A DNA stretch of 64,000 nucleotides from contig CP099514.1 in the NCBI GenBank assembly GCA_025809375.1, forward strand, positions 1,984,001-2,048,000. The letters run 5' to 3'. The stretch comes from Bacillus zhangzhouensis. GTDB lineage: Bacteria; Bacillota; Bacilli; Bacillales; Bacillaceae. Numbering within the stretch: position 1 is the stretch's first letter; every line of letters starts with the position of its first letter. The notes under the pieces were generated by a model. That model worked only from the letters and a program-made list of their open reading frames with translations. It had not been told where the DNA came from and made no database searches. Made by a program: the position numbers and the translations under genes. Positions 50,656 through 60,385 of the stretch are shown here, in pieces.

Positions 50656-51864
50656 TTAAGAGCGTTTTTTCTCATCCTTTACTTTGCCATCCACCTTTTC
50701 TGCGTCCCAGAAAATGTCGCTGAATACATCAGCTGCTGCATTGGATGCATTTCTTAATTCTTTCATATTATTGTCTACTCCGCCAAATTCTAAAAGAAGG
50801 GCTTTGTCGGATAAATCTTGATTATAGATTCCATTATCGCCAATTTCTCCTTTGGCAAACACACCGACACTGAGACCTTTATATTTTTTCTCCATCAAAT
50901 GGTGGAACTCTGTCGCAAGCTTTAAGTTTTTCTCATAGCTTTGATTTTTCTTCCCAACAACAAACGCAATTCTCGCATATTTCTTCCCTTTGATTTCGAC
51001 AGTCGTATCTTTCTTTCTTCTTGAGTCCCGGTGAATATCAATTAAATAATCGAGGTCATCATTTTTCGCTATAGCTTCTTTCACGACCAATCTTGATTCA
51101 TTATAAGACTGCGGATACTTTAATCCTTTTTTCACCAGCCTTTTTTCAATTTCCGTTTTGTCGACTGTATTGCCGATTCCTTGCTGATCAAGTGCCTTTC
51201 CAAACATGTCCCCGACAAGGGTGACATTCACTTTTGAGTGCCGTGCATTATTTGGATTCGTTTCTCCTTTTAAAAATGGTAAATATGATTCCGTGTTATG
51301 TGTGTGATAAATGTACACAGCTTTTCGTTTTCCTGTTGACCGGTCCGGCTCTTTAGCAGGTTTTTTTGGTACATCTTCATCGAGCTTGTCCAGCTCAGCT
51401 AAATTTGCTTCTTTTTCATCTTGGATCACTTCACTCGGCGGCGGCGATTCCATTGGCATATTGGTATAGTCTGTGCCTTCACCCGCTAAGATGATTTTTG
51501 TATCAAAATGTTCGAAGCCTGGGAGTTCTCTTCCTAGAAAACTGCGCGGATCTTCTAAATTAATACTGGTTGCAAGCTTAAGTGACAGCCCAGAGAATTG
51601 AAATCCTTTTTGGTCTTTCGGGACTTCTGAGGCGAAATATTGGTTTTCCATGCCCATTAATGTGGCAAAAAATGCGCCAGAGAGCTCATCTGCTACACCA
51701 TATAACGAGGCTTGCGGCCTCAGCTCAGGTTTTAAAGATGTCAAAGCCCCTGACATCACAAACACCACAACAAGAGAGGCAATAAATAAGAAAATGCTTT
51801 TTACTACTTTCGTTCCATTAATCGCAACGACCAACTGTCGAGGACGGCGGGGTCTTTTTTTCAT
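50656..51864 (-). CDS. spoIIP: Stage II sporulation protein P
   Basis: A 402-residue membrane-anchored cell-wall hydrolase. With SpoIID and SpoIIM it degrades septal peptidoglycan so the mother cell can engulf the forespore. The N-terminal anchor (SIFLFIASLVVVFVMSGAL) is followed by the amidase/endopeptidase domain. Zinc-site residues appear in YIYHTHNTESYLP, DIHRDS and LLEFGGVDN. ATG follows CTGGAGGGAG. It lies 66 bases after gpr. Confidence 0.94.
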   Translation of the reverse strand: MKKRPRRPRQLVVAINGTKVVKSIFLFIASLVVVFVMSGALTSLKPELRPQASLYGVADELSGAFFATLMGMENQYFASEVPKDQKGFQFSGLSLKLATSINLEDPRSFLGRELPGFEHFDTKIILAGEGTDYTNMPMESPPPSEVIQDEKEANLAELDKLDEDVPKKPAKEPDRSTGKRKAVYIYHTHNTESYLPFLKGETNPNNARHSKVNVTLVGDMFGKALDQQGIGNTVDKTEIEKRLVKKGLKYPQSYNESRLVVKEAIAKNDDLDYLIDIHRDSRRKKDTTVEIKGKKYARIAFVVGKKNQSYEKNLKLATEFHHLMEKKYKGLSVGVFAKGEIGDNGIYNQDLSDKALLLEFGGVDNNMKELRNASNAAADVFSDIFWDAEKVDGKVKDEKKRS

Positions 51865-51930
51865 GATTTACTCCCTCCAGCACGCTTTCTAGTAATTACA
51901 CTATGAGCGAGCTAGAGAAAGTAGAACCGA

Positions 51931-53046
51931 TTAATGATTATATGAACCCATGTTATCTTGAGTGATTTTTTGATGAAGCGCTGTGTTTAATCCGTTTGCA
52001 AGTACGTTTGCCATATCATCAATGAATGTATCTACTTCTTTAGGCGTAACCATTAAATTTTGCCCCAGTGGCGCAAGCACTTCATGGATCAGCTGCCTTT
52101 TCTCTTCTTCAGGAAGGATTCCGACGATGCCTAAGAATGATTGACGGGTTTCCTCATCTGGCAAGTCTTCTTCGTTAAGCACTTTTTTCTTCCCGAATGT
52201 CAAACCAGCCGGGACAAGAGAACGGGACGGTCTATCATCTTTTAGTTCTCTACCAAAATGCTTTAAGACATAATCAATTGTGTCACTTGCAATGGTTACT
52301 GCATCCACCACTGTCGGAACGCCAATCGCAATCACTGGAATGCCCAATGTTTCTTGGCTTAATTCTTTTCGCTTATTCCCTACACCAGAACCGGGATGGA
52401 TGCCTGTATCTGACATTTGGATGGTTGTATTCACTCGTTCCACCGCACGAGCAGCAAGGGCATCGACCGCAATGACAAAATCAGGCTTAGACCGTTCAAT
52501 CACGCCTCGGATAATATCACTTGTTTCAATACCGGTCAGTCCCATCACACCTGGTGACAAAGAGGAAACGGGGCGATAACCTTCCTGAACATTTTCCGGC
52601 TGCAATTCAAAGAGATGGCGAGTCACAAGCAGGTTTTCAACTGTGAGAGGACCTAGTGCATCTGGCGTGACATTCCAGTTTCCCAGCCCTACTACAAGGC
52701 AACTCGCATCAGCCTGAATGCCTCTGTCTTTGAGAAACTGAGCAAAATGACGGGCAAAGACTTCAACGACTTTTTCTTGCATTTCAGAGTCTTTCTCCCG
52801 AATGCCTTGCGCCTCAAACGTCAAGTATGTTCCTGCCTTTTTACCGGTCAGCTCCTCCCCTTCTTTCGTAATATCTACAGTGCGTATGCGGATGCCTTGC
52901 TCATCTTTTTCCTTTTCGACAATCCCTTGAATACCGTCCTTTTTGACGACATTCGGATTGTTCTCTTGTTCTAGTATCTCTTTTGTTTCAACAGCGAGGT
53001 CTGTCCGGATTTGATAAACGCTTAAATCGAGTTTCTGCTTCTCCAT
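51931..53046 (-). CDS. gpr: Germination protease Gpr
   Basis: A 371-residue protease that starts degradation of small acid-soluble spore proteins at germination. It is made as a zymogen; the N-terminal [21 protein letters not shown] contains the autoprocessing region. The core motifs [27 protein letters not shown] and [29 protein letters not shown] are conserved. ATG follows GGAAGGAG. A SigG-like promoter lies upstream. Confidence 0.95.
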   Translation of the reverse strand: MEKQKLDLSVYQIRTDLAVETKEILEQENNPNVVKKDGIQGIVEKEKDEQGIRIRTVDITKEGEELTGKKAGTYLTFEAQGIREKDSEMQEKVVEVFARHFAQFLKDRGIQADASCLVVGLGNWNVTPDALGPLTVENLLVTRHLFELQPENVQEGYRPVSSLSPGVMGLTGIETSDIIRGVIERSKPDFVIAVDALAARAVERVNTTIQMSDTGIHPGSGVGNKRKELSQETLGIPVIAIGVPTVVDAVTIASDTIDYVLKHFGRELKDDRPSRSLVPAGLTFGKKKVLNEEDLPDEETRQSFLGIVGILPEEEKRQLIHEVLAPLGQNLMVTPKEVDTFIDDMANVLANGLNTALHQKITQDNMGSYNH

Positions 53047-53077
53047 AAAAAAACTCCTTCCACCAAGTAATTAACAG

Positions 53078-53107
53078 TAGTCTTTCCATCTCTTTAAAGA
53101 AACATTC
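53078..53107 (-). promoter_or_regulatory. Possible SigG promoter of gpr
   Basis: On the minus strand GAATG (plus 53103-53107), 18 bases, AAGACTA (plus 53078-53084; 5 of 7 to CATACTA). The spacing fits forespore expression, but the -10 is weak. Confidence 0.35.
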
Positions 53108-53143
53108 GAGCACGTCATCAATGAAAAATACTTTACATTTATA

Positions 53144-53172
53144 TTGCATTCTAAAGGTGTGTTTGATAGAAT
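53144..53172 (+). promoter_or_regulatory. Predicted SigA promoter of rpsT
   Basis: TTGCAT (53144-53149), 17 bases, TAGAAT (53167-53172), about 70 bases before rpsT. Confidence 0.5.
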
Positions 53173-53244
53173 ACAATTTGTTCTATTGTGAAGATTTAAC
53201 CTTAAGACAATTGTGTTTAGGTTGTATCTTAGGAGGTGAAACAC

Positions 53245-53511
53245 ATGCCAAATATTAAATCAGCGATCAAACGTACAAAAACGAATAACGAACGCCGTGC
53301 ACATAACGTAACAATCAAGTCTGCGATGCGTACTGCGATTAAACAAGTTGAAGTTTCTGTAGCTAACAACGATGCTGAGCAAGCAAAAGCTGCTCTTGCT
53401 TCTGCTGCAAAACGCATTGACAAAGCCGTTAAAACTGGTCTTATACACAAAAACGCAGCAGCGCGTTACAAATCAAGACTTGCTAAACAAGTAAACGGAC
53501 TTTCTGCATAA
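53245..53511 (+). CDS. rpsT: 30S ribosomal protein S20
   Basis: An 88-residue basic helical protein that binds 16S rRNA, with the family start [15 protein letters not shown] and end [14 protein letters not shown] 53245 follows AGGAGGTG by six bases; the upstream GTG lies within that ribosome binding site. It is monocistronic and divergent from gpr. The downstream 95 bases are unusually structured before the terminator. Confidence 0.97.
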   Translation: MPNIKSAIKRTKTNNERRAHNVTIKSAMRTAIKQVEVSVANNDAEQAKAALASAAKRIDKAVKTGLIHKNAAARYKSRLAKQVNGLSA

Positions 53512-53606
53512 TGCTTGCAACGCCTCAGTGATGAGGCACCTGTTTAACTGTACGTCCGTCCTGACCGGCCGAGCCTAAGGACAGACTGGCAATTATACAT
53601 CTAAAC
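53512..53606 (+). other. Structured 3' untranslated region of rpsT
   Basis: Two hairpins precede the terminator: GCCTCA / TGAGGC (53522-53537), and GTCCGTCCT / AGGACAGAC (53554-53586, one mismatch). They may be processing sites or a 3'-derived small RNA. Confidence 0.4.
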
Positions 53607-53638
53607 AAAAACGACCCTCTTGATAGAAGGTCGTTTTT
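53607..53638. terminator. Bidirectional terminator of rpsT and holA
   Basis: Stem AAAAACGACC / GGTCGTTTTT with a 12-base loop and T runs on both strands, between the convergent genes. Confidence 0.88.
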
Positions 53639-53644
53639 TTATAT

Positions 53645-54664
53645 TCAAGCGCCTAACAAACGAAGCAGGAACAATTCTAACAGCAGCTGCTTGTCCTTTT
53701 TACCCGTTTTCATTTCATAATCAATCGTTGAAAGCTCTTTGACGATCTGCTTGAGCTCTTCTTCTGAAAACAGTTTTGCCTGATCCATAGCAAGTTTGAC
53801 CCGGAATGGGTGGACTTTTAGATTTGAAGCAATTTGTTTTTGTCCATATCCTTGCTGAGCGAAGTACTTCGTCTGCAAAATCAATCGAAATTGAGTTGAA
53901 ATGAGTGCTAATATTTTAATGGGTTCCTCATTTTGCTTCAAAAGATCATAAAACATCTGCATAGCAATAGAGCGGCGTCTGTTTACAATTTGATTAATCA
54001 GCTCGAAAATATTTTGCTCTAAGCTTCTTGCAACGAGCTGATTGACATCTGCTAACTCAATTTCCTCCCGCTCTCCAATATATGTACTTAGTTTCCGAAC
54101 CTCTTGGAATAGCGAGGATAGACTTCCGCCGCACAGCATCACAAGCTGCTCAGCCGCTTCAGATGTAATCATCTTTCCTTCTGTCTTCACCAGTGTGATG
54201 GTGAAATCAGTTGTTTCTTTTGGGTTTAACTCTTTCGCCTCAACGACAGCAGCTTTCTTTTTTAGTAATTTGGTGATTTTTTTACGCTCATCCAGCTTTT
54301 CATATGGTGCTAATAACACGAGAATGGTATAAGGCGCTGGCTTTTCTAAATACGCTTCTAATACAGAAAGCTCATGCTCGATCTTTTCCTTTTTCTTTTC
54401 AGCTGTCAGAAAATAAGGATTCTTGATTACAACGAGACGCCTTTCTCCCATAAACGGAAATGTTTCTGCATCTGTCACAGCCTGTTCAAGCGGCACCTCT
54501 TCCATATCATAGACGGAGTAATTAAAATTCTTCGTTTCCTCGTCTACTACAGCTTGTCTCAATTTAGCAGCGGTTTCTTGCAGTAAATATGTTTCTTTCC
54601 CATATAAGCAATAAACGGGATGGATGTCCCCTCGTTTTAAATTGTTCCAAACCTCAAAGACCAT
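53645..54664 (-). CDS. holA: DNA polymerase III delta subunit
   Basis: A 339-residue clamp-loader delta subunit (YqeN) that opens the sliding clamp. The N-terminal AAA+-like domain (HPVYCLYGKETYLLQETAAKLRQ) and C-terminal collar domain (HPFRVKLAMDQAKLFSEEELKQ) are present. ATG 54664 follows AGAGGG. It converges with rpsT. Confidence 0.95.
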   Translation of the reverse strand: MVFEVWNNLKRGDIHPVYCLYGKETYLLQETAAKLRQAVVDEETKNFNYSVYDMEEVPLEQAVTDAETFPFMGERRLVVIKNPYFLTAEKKKEKIEHELSVLEAYLEKPAPYTILVLLAPYEKLDERKKITKLLKKKAAVVEAKELNPKETTDFTITLVKTEGKMITSEAAEQLVMLCGGSLSSLFQEVRKLSTYIGEREEIELADVNQLVARSLEQNIFELINQIVNRRRSIAMQMFYDLLKQNEEPIKILALISTQFRLILQTKYFAQQGYGQKQIASNLKVHPFRVKLAMDQAKLFSEEELKQIVKELSTIDYEMKTGKKDKQLLLELFLLRLLGA

Positions 54665-54901
54665 ATTTCGAATCCCTCTCTTTCACTTCCTCCTCTATCC
54701 TAAAGTGTGTGAAGACATTAGTAAAGAGGAAGCTGAAAGTGCCGCCTCCTCATTTATAATAAACGTCCGGCGCAAGCTCCCGGGTCAGCCTGCTGTCAGA
54801 CGATATTCATAAAATGATCATGAAAATGGAAAACGGTTACTTTACCTTCTAGCAATTCCAAATGAGTTCAAGTATACTAAAATTAGCCAGGAGGGATGAA
54901 A

Positions 54902-55036
54902 ATGAATGAATTTGAAAAAAATGTTCAAAGCAAGCGGAATGATGTGACCGACTCAGCCGTTGGTTTTATCGTCACATTCGGATTTTTCGCCTCAATGTTT
55001 ATTTTGGCAACCATTATACACCTCGTTGGATCTTAA
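54902..55036 (+). CDS. yqzM: Small membrane protein YqzM
   Basis: A 44-residue protein, MNEFEKNVQSKRNDVTDSAV..., with one membrane helix (GFIVTFGFFASMFILATII) and end HLVGS, matching YqzM of B. subtilis. ATG follows CAGGAGGGATGAAA. It is too short for most gene callers but is conserved, with its own ribosome binding site and terminator. A TATACT box lies about 33 bases upstream, without a clear -35. Function is unknown. Confidence 0.88.
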   Translation: MNEFEKNVQSKRNDVTDSAVGFIVTFGFFASMFILATIIHLVGS

Positions 55037-55054
55037 CTTCATGAAGGTTACATC

Positions 55055-55077
55055 ACTGCCGTTTTGGCAGTTTTTTT
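55055..55077 (+). terminator. Terminator of yqzM
   Basis: Stem ACTGCC / GGCAGT followed by seven T residues, touching the 3' end of comEC on the other strand. Confidence 0.85.
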
Positions 55078-57403
55078 ATTGATTTTGTAAGATATCATAT
55101 GGAGGATGAGTGTAAAACGTTCCTTCCTCATCGAGAAATTCATAGATCACACTCCCGTCAGTATCTGTACGATACACCTTCATTTGTTGTTCCTTTAATT
55201 TTTTCAAGACTTCCTGATGTGGATGCTGATAACGATTGCGTTCACCTGCTGAAATGAGTGCATGTGAGGCCTTAAGATGCTGAAGCCACTCTTCGCTTGT
55301 TGACCCTTTACTCCCGTGATGTCCAACCTTTAAGACATCTGCTCGAAGATAAGGATAGGCTTCTATAATGTCTCGCTCCCCTTCTTGTTCAAGATCTCCA
55401 GTGAACATAAAACGCTTTCCACCTAAAGTAAATGTCAAAACAAGTGAATCATTATTCTTACTTGTCACTCGACCACGTGACGGATGAAGAACTTCAAATA
55501 TTTGCTTTCCCATCTGAAGCTGATCTCCTCTCTCTAATTCATCAATCATGATCCCTCGATCAGCTGCTTCTTTTAACAGCTCCGCATCCTCTGGACTCCG
55601 GGCAAAGCCTTTTGGAATAGCCAACCGCTTTACTTTATTTCGCTTGATTAAACGAACCGCTTCTCCCATATGGTCTTGATCCGCATGCGTAAGAATAAGG
55701 ACATCAAGTTTTGCTATACCTTTAGAATCCAGAAACGGGATCAGCGTTTGATCACCAATCGTAGACACTTTACGTCTTTTTTTCCACGGTTCTTCTTCAA
55801 AAGAAAGTCTGCCTCCTGTATCCACAAGCAGGTGCCCTTTTCGATAGGGCAGCTGAATAAACAAACTATCCCCCTGCCCTACATCCAGCATCGTCACTTC
55901 CCCTTTTTCGAAAAAATTTGGGGTGAAATAGTGGGCACTCAAGACGCCAATGAGAAAAAGAATCGGCACAGCATAGGATTTAACAGATGTTTTGCACTCC
56001 ATTACAACTAATAGAACAATTAAGGCGCTCACCTCAAGAACAATATGCCACCAGGCAGACTTCATAAAAATCAAGTTAAATTCATCAAAAACAGTCATAT
56101 AGGATGAAAATTGATGACTAAGCTGGATCATCGAATCAAGCAGCTGAAACAATGTTTGTCCAAGCGGAAGATAAACGATAGTGAAAAGAAAAAAGAGTAA
56201 AGATAGCGGCATGACGATCGTCGTATAAAAAGGAACAAATATCATGTTCAAAGGAACGCTCAGCAAAGAGAATTGATGAAAATGATATAAAAGAACAGGG
56301 AGCGAAGCAAGCTGTGCAATGAAGGAAATTAGGAATAATTGCATGACTGAATTTCTTGCTTTTGATAAAATCCTAGTCGATAACAAAATAAAAAACGTCA
56401 CCACGAATGAAAGCTGAAATCCGATATCGAATAAATAAAGAGGATGAATGGCTAATAAGAGTAAAAACGTTGCACTTAATACCACAGCAGAAGGCTGTTT
56501 CATTTCTTTTGGCAGACTAGTCATCACTAAATAGATTCCTGCCATGAGACAAGCTCTTAAAACAGAAGGTGCAGCACCTGTCAAACAAACATAAACAGGA
56601 AGAAAGCATAATAGAAGGATACGTGCTGTCTCTCTTGTCACGCCCGCACGAAGGAGACACCAAAATAAACACGCAAGAATTGTTTGCACATGCAAACCTG
56701 AGATCGCTAGTAAATGAATAATGCCAAGTTTTTGATAGTCTCTTAATGTGTCAGGGTCTATCAACTCACGATCGCCAAAAATAAGTGCCTGTACAATGCC
56801 AACAGAGTGCTTTGGCACGTGATCCTCTAAAAATTTCAAACCCTTTTGCCTCATCGCTTGAAGATAATAGGAAGGATCGTCTTTTTTTGTACAGTTTTTG
56901 ATCGACTGTGTTAGGAAAATGGCGTCAATGCCTTTTGTTTTTAAAAATTGATCGTATTGAAACCCGTTAGGAATGGTTGCGTGCTTTGCTGGGCGAACAT
57001 CACCTGTCAGGTGACAGCTCATACCAGGTTCTACCTCTTTTAATGCCTCTTTCTCATGCTCTGTTTGAATTGTATAAAAAGTGGCTAGTCGTTCACGGTC
57101 TGTTGAAATAACCGCTGAAAAACGATTGCCATCTGTTTTCGGAATGCTTTCAATCACAACGAAACCGGAAAAGAATTTTTCTTGTACGGGTTGATCCGTT
57201 TCAAAAGACTCATGAACCATAAAAATGAGTATATAGACAGCCCCGCATAGACTGACCATTAAAAAGAGCTCGGGGACTTTTTTCAGTAGGCTGAAAAGTA
57301 ATATGATAAGAAGAAAGAGAAGGAAATACATATGAAGATGATATGCAGCCAGAGCAATTCCAACAGCTGCTGAAATTGCCCCAAACGGCAAATATTTAAA
57401 CAT
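55076..57403 (-). CDS. comEC: Competence DNA channel protein ComEC
   Basis: A 775-residue polytopic membrane protein that forms the transformation channel. The N-terminal soluble OB-like region (about residues 60-180) is followed by the ComEC/Rec2 membrane core (IIHLLAISGLHVQTI). The C-terminal metallo-beta-lactamase-like domain has THADQDHMGEA and KVGHHGSKGSTS. The start is uncertain: ATG 57403 overlaps the comEB stop and gives the family length. Earlier ATGs in frame exist inside comEB. It is last in the comEA-comEB-comEC operon. Confidence 0.93.
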   Translation of the reverse strand: MFKYLPFGAISAAVGIALAAYHLHMYFLLFLLIILLFSLLKKVPELFLMVSLCGAVYILIFMVHESFETDQPVQEKFFSGFVVIESIPKTDGNRFSAVISTDRERLATFYTIQTEHEKEALKEVEPGMSCHLTGDVRPAKHATIPNGFQYDQFLKTKGIDAIFLTQSIKNCTKKDDPSYYLQAMRQKGLKFLEDHVPKHSVGIVQALIFGDRELIDPDTLRDYQKLGIIHLLAISGLHVQTILACLFWCLLRAGVTRETARILLLCFLPVYVCLTGAAPSVLRACLMAGIYLVMTSLPKEMKQPSAVVLSATFLLLLAIHPLYLFDIGFQLSFVVTFFILLSTRILSKARNSVMQLFLISFIAQLASLPVLLYHFHQFSLLSVPLNMIFVPFYTTIVMPLSLLFFLFTIVYLPLGQTLFQLLDSMIQLSHQFSSYMTVFDEFNLIFMKSAWWHIVLEVSALIVLLVVMECKTSVKSYAVPILFLIGVLSAHYFTPNFFEKGEVTMLDVGQGDSLFIQLPYRKGHLLVDTGGRLSFEEEPWKKRRKVSTIGDQTLIPFLDSKGIAKLDVLILTHADQDHMGEAVRLIKRNKVKRLAIPKGFARSPEDAELLKEAADRGIMIDELERGDQLQMGKQIFEVLHPSRGRVTSKNNDSLVLTFTLGGKRFMFTGDLEQEGERDIIEAYPYLRADVLKVGHHGSKGSTSEEWLQHLKASHALISAGERNRYQHPHQEVLKKLKEQQMKVYRTDTDGSVIYEFLDEEGTFYTHPPYDILQNQ

Positions 57404-57965
57404 AGGAAGTAAATAATTGATTCGCCTTCTCATGCATATCGCGAATTTCTGTTTCGCTAAGTCCTGATTCACTCAGCTTCCCAATTAAATCTGCAACAAA
57501 GGCCAATTTTTCTTGATTTTTTAAGTCGATGATCATTTCATCTAATTCAACCTGCTCCGTTTGAACACCCGCCTGCTCGAATAAATCAACTGCATAAGGA
57601 TGATTTTTATAATCCTTTGCAAAGTACACTGTTCGTATGCCCGCTTGAATGATGGCTTTACAGCACTGTAAACAAGGAAAATGCGTGACATATATCTCTG
57701 CATCAGCTGTAAGTGCACCAAATTTGGCACATTGTAAAAGAGCATTCATTTCTGCATGGATGGTGCGAACACAGTGATGATCAATGACATAGCACCCTAC
57801 ATCCGCACAGTGAACATCACCGGCAATGGAGCCATTGTATCCCCCTGCAATGATGCGCTTGTCCCTTACGATGGTCGCCCCAACAGCTAACCGCTCACAG
57901 GTGCTTCGTAAAGCAAGCAAATGGCTTTGTGCCATAAAATATTGATTCCATGAAATTCTTTCCAC
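57396..57965 (-). CDS. comEB: dCMP deaminase-family protein ComEB
   Basis: A 189-residue zinc deaminase with the catalytic HAEMNALLQ (His, Glu) and PCLQCCK (Cys ligands) motifs. It deaminates dCMP; in B. subtilis comEB is not essential for transformation. GTG 57965 follows GGAGGGATCAGCTC. Its end overlaps the likely comEC start by eight bases. Confidence 0.94.
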   Translation of the reverse strand: MERISWNQYFMAQSHLLALRSTCERLAVGATIVRDKRIIAGGYNGSIAGDVHCADVGCYVIDHHCVRTIHAEMNALLQCAKFGALTADAEIYVTHFPCLQCCKAIIQAGIRTVYFAKDYKNHPYAVDLFEQAGVQTEQVELDEMIIDLKNQEKLAFVADLIGKLSESGLSETEIRDMHEKANQLFTSYV

Positions 57966-58030
57966 GAGCTGATCCCTCCAGAATGATGGTTGATATTAAG
58001 TGTACATGCCTTTCTTCTATACCGTCAATT

Positions 58031-58660
58031 CTACTTCACGGTCAATTGATTTTTCAGCCGTTCAATCGTCTTTTCCCCAAAACCTGAAATGTTCCGCAAG
58101 TCTTCAATTTGTTGAAATTCTCCGTGTTCCTCTCTATACGTAATAATAGCTTCGGCTTTAGCTGGTCCTATGCCGTTAATGGTTTGCAGTTCCGCCGCAT
58201 CGGCCTGATTAACATTCACACCCTCGCCCTTTTCACCCCTCGTTGATGCGTCAGCTGATGCTGTTTGCGTCTCTCTCTCCGCTTCTCCCTGCTTCCGAAC
58301 ATAAATCATCATACTATCCTCTAATTTTGCTGCTTGGTTGATTTCAAGAGTGTCTGCTTTGCGGGTAAAACCTCCTGCCCTTTGAATCGCTTCTTCTACC
58401 CGTGCATCAGATTGAAACGTATAAACACCTGGCTTTCTTACAGCTCCTTTGACCTCTACAAAAATCGCCAACGGCTCTTTTTCTGCCTTGTCTTGTTTGT
58501 CTTCTAATGTGACTTGTATGTCTTGATTTCCCTTCGATACACTTGGCACTTTGCTGCCTTTTCCCGTGAAAAAGAACAAATTGATGATGATCATAACCAT
58601 GAGCCCAGATGCAATATAAAGACTGTATTTTTTTAATGGAATGAGTCGTTTCACTTGCAC
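58031..58660 (-). CDS. comEA: Competence DNA receptor ComEA
   Basis: A 209-residue membrane-anchored DNA-binding protein. An N-terminal membrane segment (LYIASGLMVMIIINLFFF) is followed by a SLBB-like domain (VEVKGAVRKPGVYTFQSDARVEEAI). A flexible linker and a C-terminal helix-hairpin-helix DNA-binding domain (VNQADAAELQTINGIGPAKAEAII) complete it. GTG 58660 is used, though GTG 58654 is also possible. I see no correctly placed ComK box pair. Confidence 0.94.
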   Translation of the reverse strand: MQVKRLIPLKKYSLYIASGLMVMIIINLFFFTGKGSKVPSVSKGNQDIQVTLEDKQDKAEKEPLAIFVEVKGAVRKPGVYTFQSDARVEEAIQRAGGFTRKADTLEINQAAKLEDSMMIYVRKQGEAERETQTASADASTRGEKGEGVNVNQADAAELQTINGIGPAKAEAIITYREEHGEFQQIEDLRNISGFGEKTIERLKNQLTVK

Positions 58661-58744
58661 ACGCTTCTTTCAATCATATTTTTCTACTGCTCAACATACT
58701 GTTTAGAAGATAACAGATCCTATGCGTCTAAGGAGGGAGAACGT

Positions 58745-59593
58745 TTGAATATAGGGTTAATCGGTACAGGAAACATGGGTACCATACTTACTGAGGCATT
58801 TATTGAATCAAAGGCAGTCAATCCCTCATCGATCACCATTACAAACCGAACCATTGAAAAAGCGTTCAATATAAAAAAGAACCATCCAGAGCTTGAAGTA
58901 ACGAAACAGCTGCCAGGGGCTGTCACGAATAAAGATTTCATTTTTGTTTGTGTCAAACCACTTGATATTTATCCACTTTTAAAAAAACTGAGCCCTCTTT
59001 TAACGGAGCAGCAAACCATTGTTATCATTACAAGTCCGGTTCATCCTGAACAGCTTCAGGATATTGTTCCTTGTCAGACAGCCAGGCTGATTCCAAGCAT
59101 TACAAACCGAGCTTTATCAGGCGCATCACTTTTAACTTTTGGTTCATCATGCAATGCCGCGACGAAAACAGCGTTAAGACAGTTAGCTTCCTGCATTTCA
59201 ACACCAATCGAGATCCATCATTCGATTACTAGAGCGGCTTCCGATATTGTCAGCTGCGGACCTGCTTTTATCAGTTTTCTCGTTCAGAAAATGATTGAAG
59301 CGGCCGTCGAAGAAACGGATATTTCTAAAGAAGAAGCCGTCACTTTATCAGAAGATATGCTTGTTGGACTTGGCCGTTTGATTGAAAAAAGAGTCTATAC
59401 CCTTCCAACACTGCAAGACAAAGTATGTGTGAAAGGCGGTGTCACTGGTGAAGGCATTAAAGCACTCGAAGCAGGTGTGCAAGATATGTTTCACCGCCTT
59501 TTTCAAAACACCCATGAAAAATTCGATGAAGATCTTGAAGCAATTGCGAATCAATATCCGCCAAGTGTGTTCACTGATGATCGCAGAAATTAA
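58745..59593 (+). CDS. comER: Pyrroline-5-carboxylate reductase-like protein ComER
   Basis: A 282-residue P5C-reductase-like NADPH-binding protein. The Rossmann motif LIGTGNMGT and the family block SIVSCGPAF-like DIVSCGPAFISF are present. The start is TTG 58745, set by AAGGAGGGAG; the longer upstream frame is rejected. It is divergent from comEA. B. subtilis ComER is reported non-essential for competence and may act in sporulation signalling in relatives. Confidence 0.92.
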   Translation: MNIGLIGTGNMGTILTEAFIESKAVNPSSITITNRTIEKAFNIKKNHPELEVTKQLPGAVTNKDFIFVCVKPLDIYPLLKKLSPLLTEQQTIVIITSPVHPEQLQDIVPCQTARLIPSITNRALSGASLLTFGSSCNAATKTALRQLASCISTPIEIHHSITRAASDIVSCGPAFISFLVQKMIEAAVEETDISKEEAVTLSEDMLVGLGRLIEKRVYTLPTLQDKVCVKGGVTGEGIKALEAGVQDMFHRLFQNTHEKFDEDLEAIANQYPPSVFTDDRRN

Positions 59594-59625
59594 TCACCTT
59601 TGCAACAAGCGAAAAAGGGGTTTTA

Positions 59626-59657
59626 AAAAACCATCGTTCTATTAAACGATGGTTTTT
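59626..59657. terminator. Bidirectional terminator of comER and yqeM
   Basis: A perfect 13-base-pair stem AAAAACCATCGTT / AACGATGGTTTTT with a six-base loop; it overlaps the yqeM stop. Confidence 0.9.
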
Positions 59658-60385
59658 GGTTTCTTAGCTGAGATGAAATATCTTTCGGCGAATTCCCCTG
59701 GGGCTTCATTTGTAAAATCAGCGGTTACTTCTATTTGTTCAAAGCCAGCGGACTCAAGCAACGCTGCATATGTTTCAAAAGAAAATGTGCGCTGTTCATG
59801 TGTCTCATCATAACGCTGATACATGTCTCCGTCTTTTACAAAAAAGCTTAAATCATGAATGACCGAATACAGGTCATCCCCTTTATCACTCTGCCAAATA
59901 TAGCTGATCTCTTCATCTTGATCTGCATAAGTAGAACCCGGGAATACCTCTTCCATTTTATAAGGCGTATGGACATCAAAAAGTAAAACCCCATCTGCCT
60001 CTAAAAGCTGAAACATGTTTTTAAAGGTTTTTTTGACGTCATTTTCGTTTTTTAAGTAATTCAAGGAATCACAGCAGATAACGGCTGCCTGGAAGGCCTG
60101 CTCAAAGCCCGAAACCTCTCTCATATCTTGATGTAAAAATTGAATCGACTGGTTTTTCGCCTGCGCTTTTTGCTGCGCGAAAGCCAGCATTTCTTCACTG
60201 AGGTCAATTCCTGTGACCTTGTGGCCCTTTTCAGCCAACCGAAGAGAAATCTCTCCAGTTCCGCAGCCTACATCGATGATGGCAGCATTCGGCTTCATAT
60301 ACTGCTGGATCCACCGAACCCATTTATCATAAGGTGCATGTATCATGAGCTCGTCATACACACCTGCAAACCCTTGATAAATCAT
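59642..60385 (-). CDS. yqeM: SAM-dependent methyltransferase YqeM
   Basis: A 247-residue class I methyltransferase with the SAM motif IIDVGCGTGEISLRLAEKG and the acidic residue in GIDLSEEML. The substrate is unknown. Its ATG overlaps the rsfS stop (ATGA). It is last in the yqeH-to-yqeM operon. Confidence 0.9.
   Translation of the reverse strand: MIYQGFAGVYDELMIHAPYDKWVRWIQQYMKPNAAIIDVGCGTGEISLRLAEKGHKVTGIDLSEEMLAFAQQKAQAKNQSIQFLHQDMREVSGFEQAFQAAVICCDSLNYLKNENDVKKTFKNMFQLLEADGVLLFDVHTPYKMEEVFPGSTYADQDEEISYIWQSDKGDDLYSVIHDLSFFVKDGDMYQRYDETHEQRTFSFETYAALLESAGFEQIEVTADFTNEAPGEFAERYFISAKKPKTIV

Noticed and set aside
51865..51930. Possible SigE promoter before spoIIP (CATAGTGT)
   Set aside because: The -10 matches poorly and no -35 occurs at the right distance, although SigE control is known for the family.
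58672..58705. Two ComK-like AT boxes with 8-base spacing (AATC-N5-TTTC and AACA-N5-TTTA) between comEA and comER
   Set aside because: Matches are only 5 and 6 of 8, and the boxes lie 12-45 bases from the comEA start codon, too close to act upstream of a comEA promoter.
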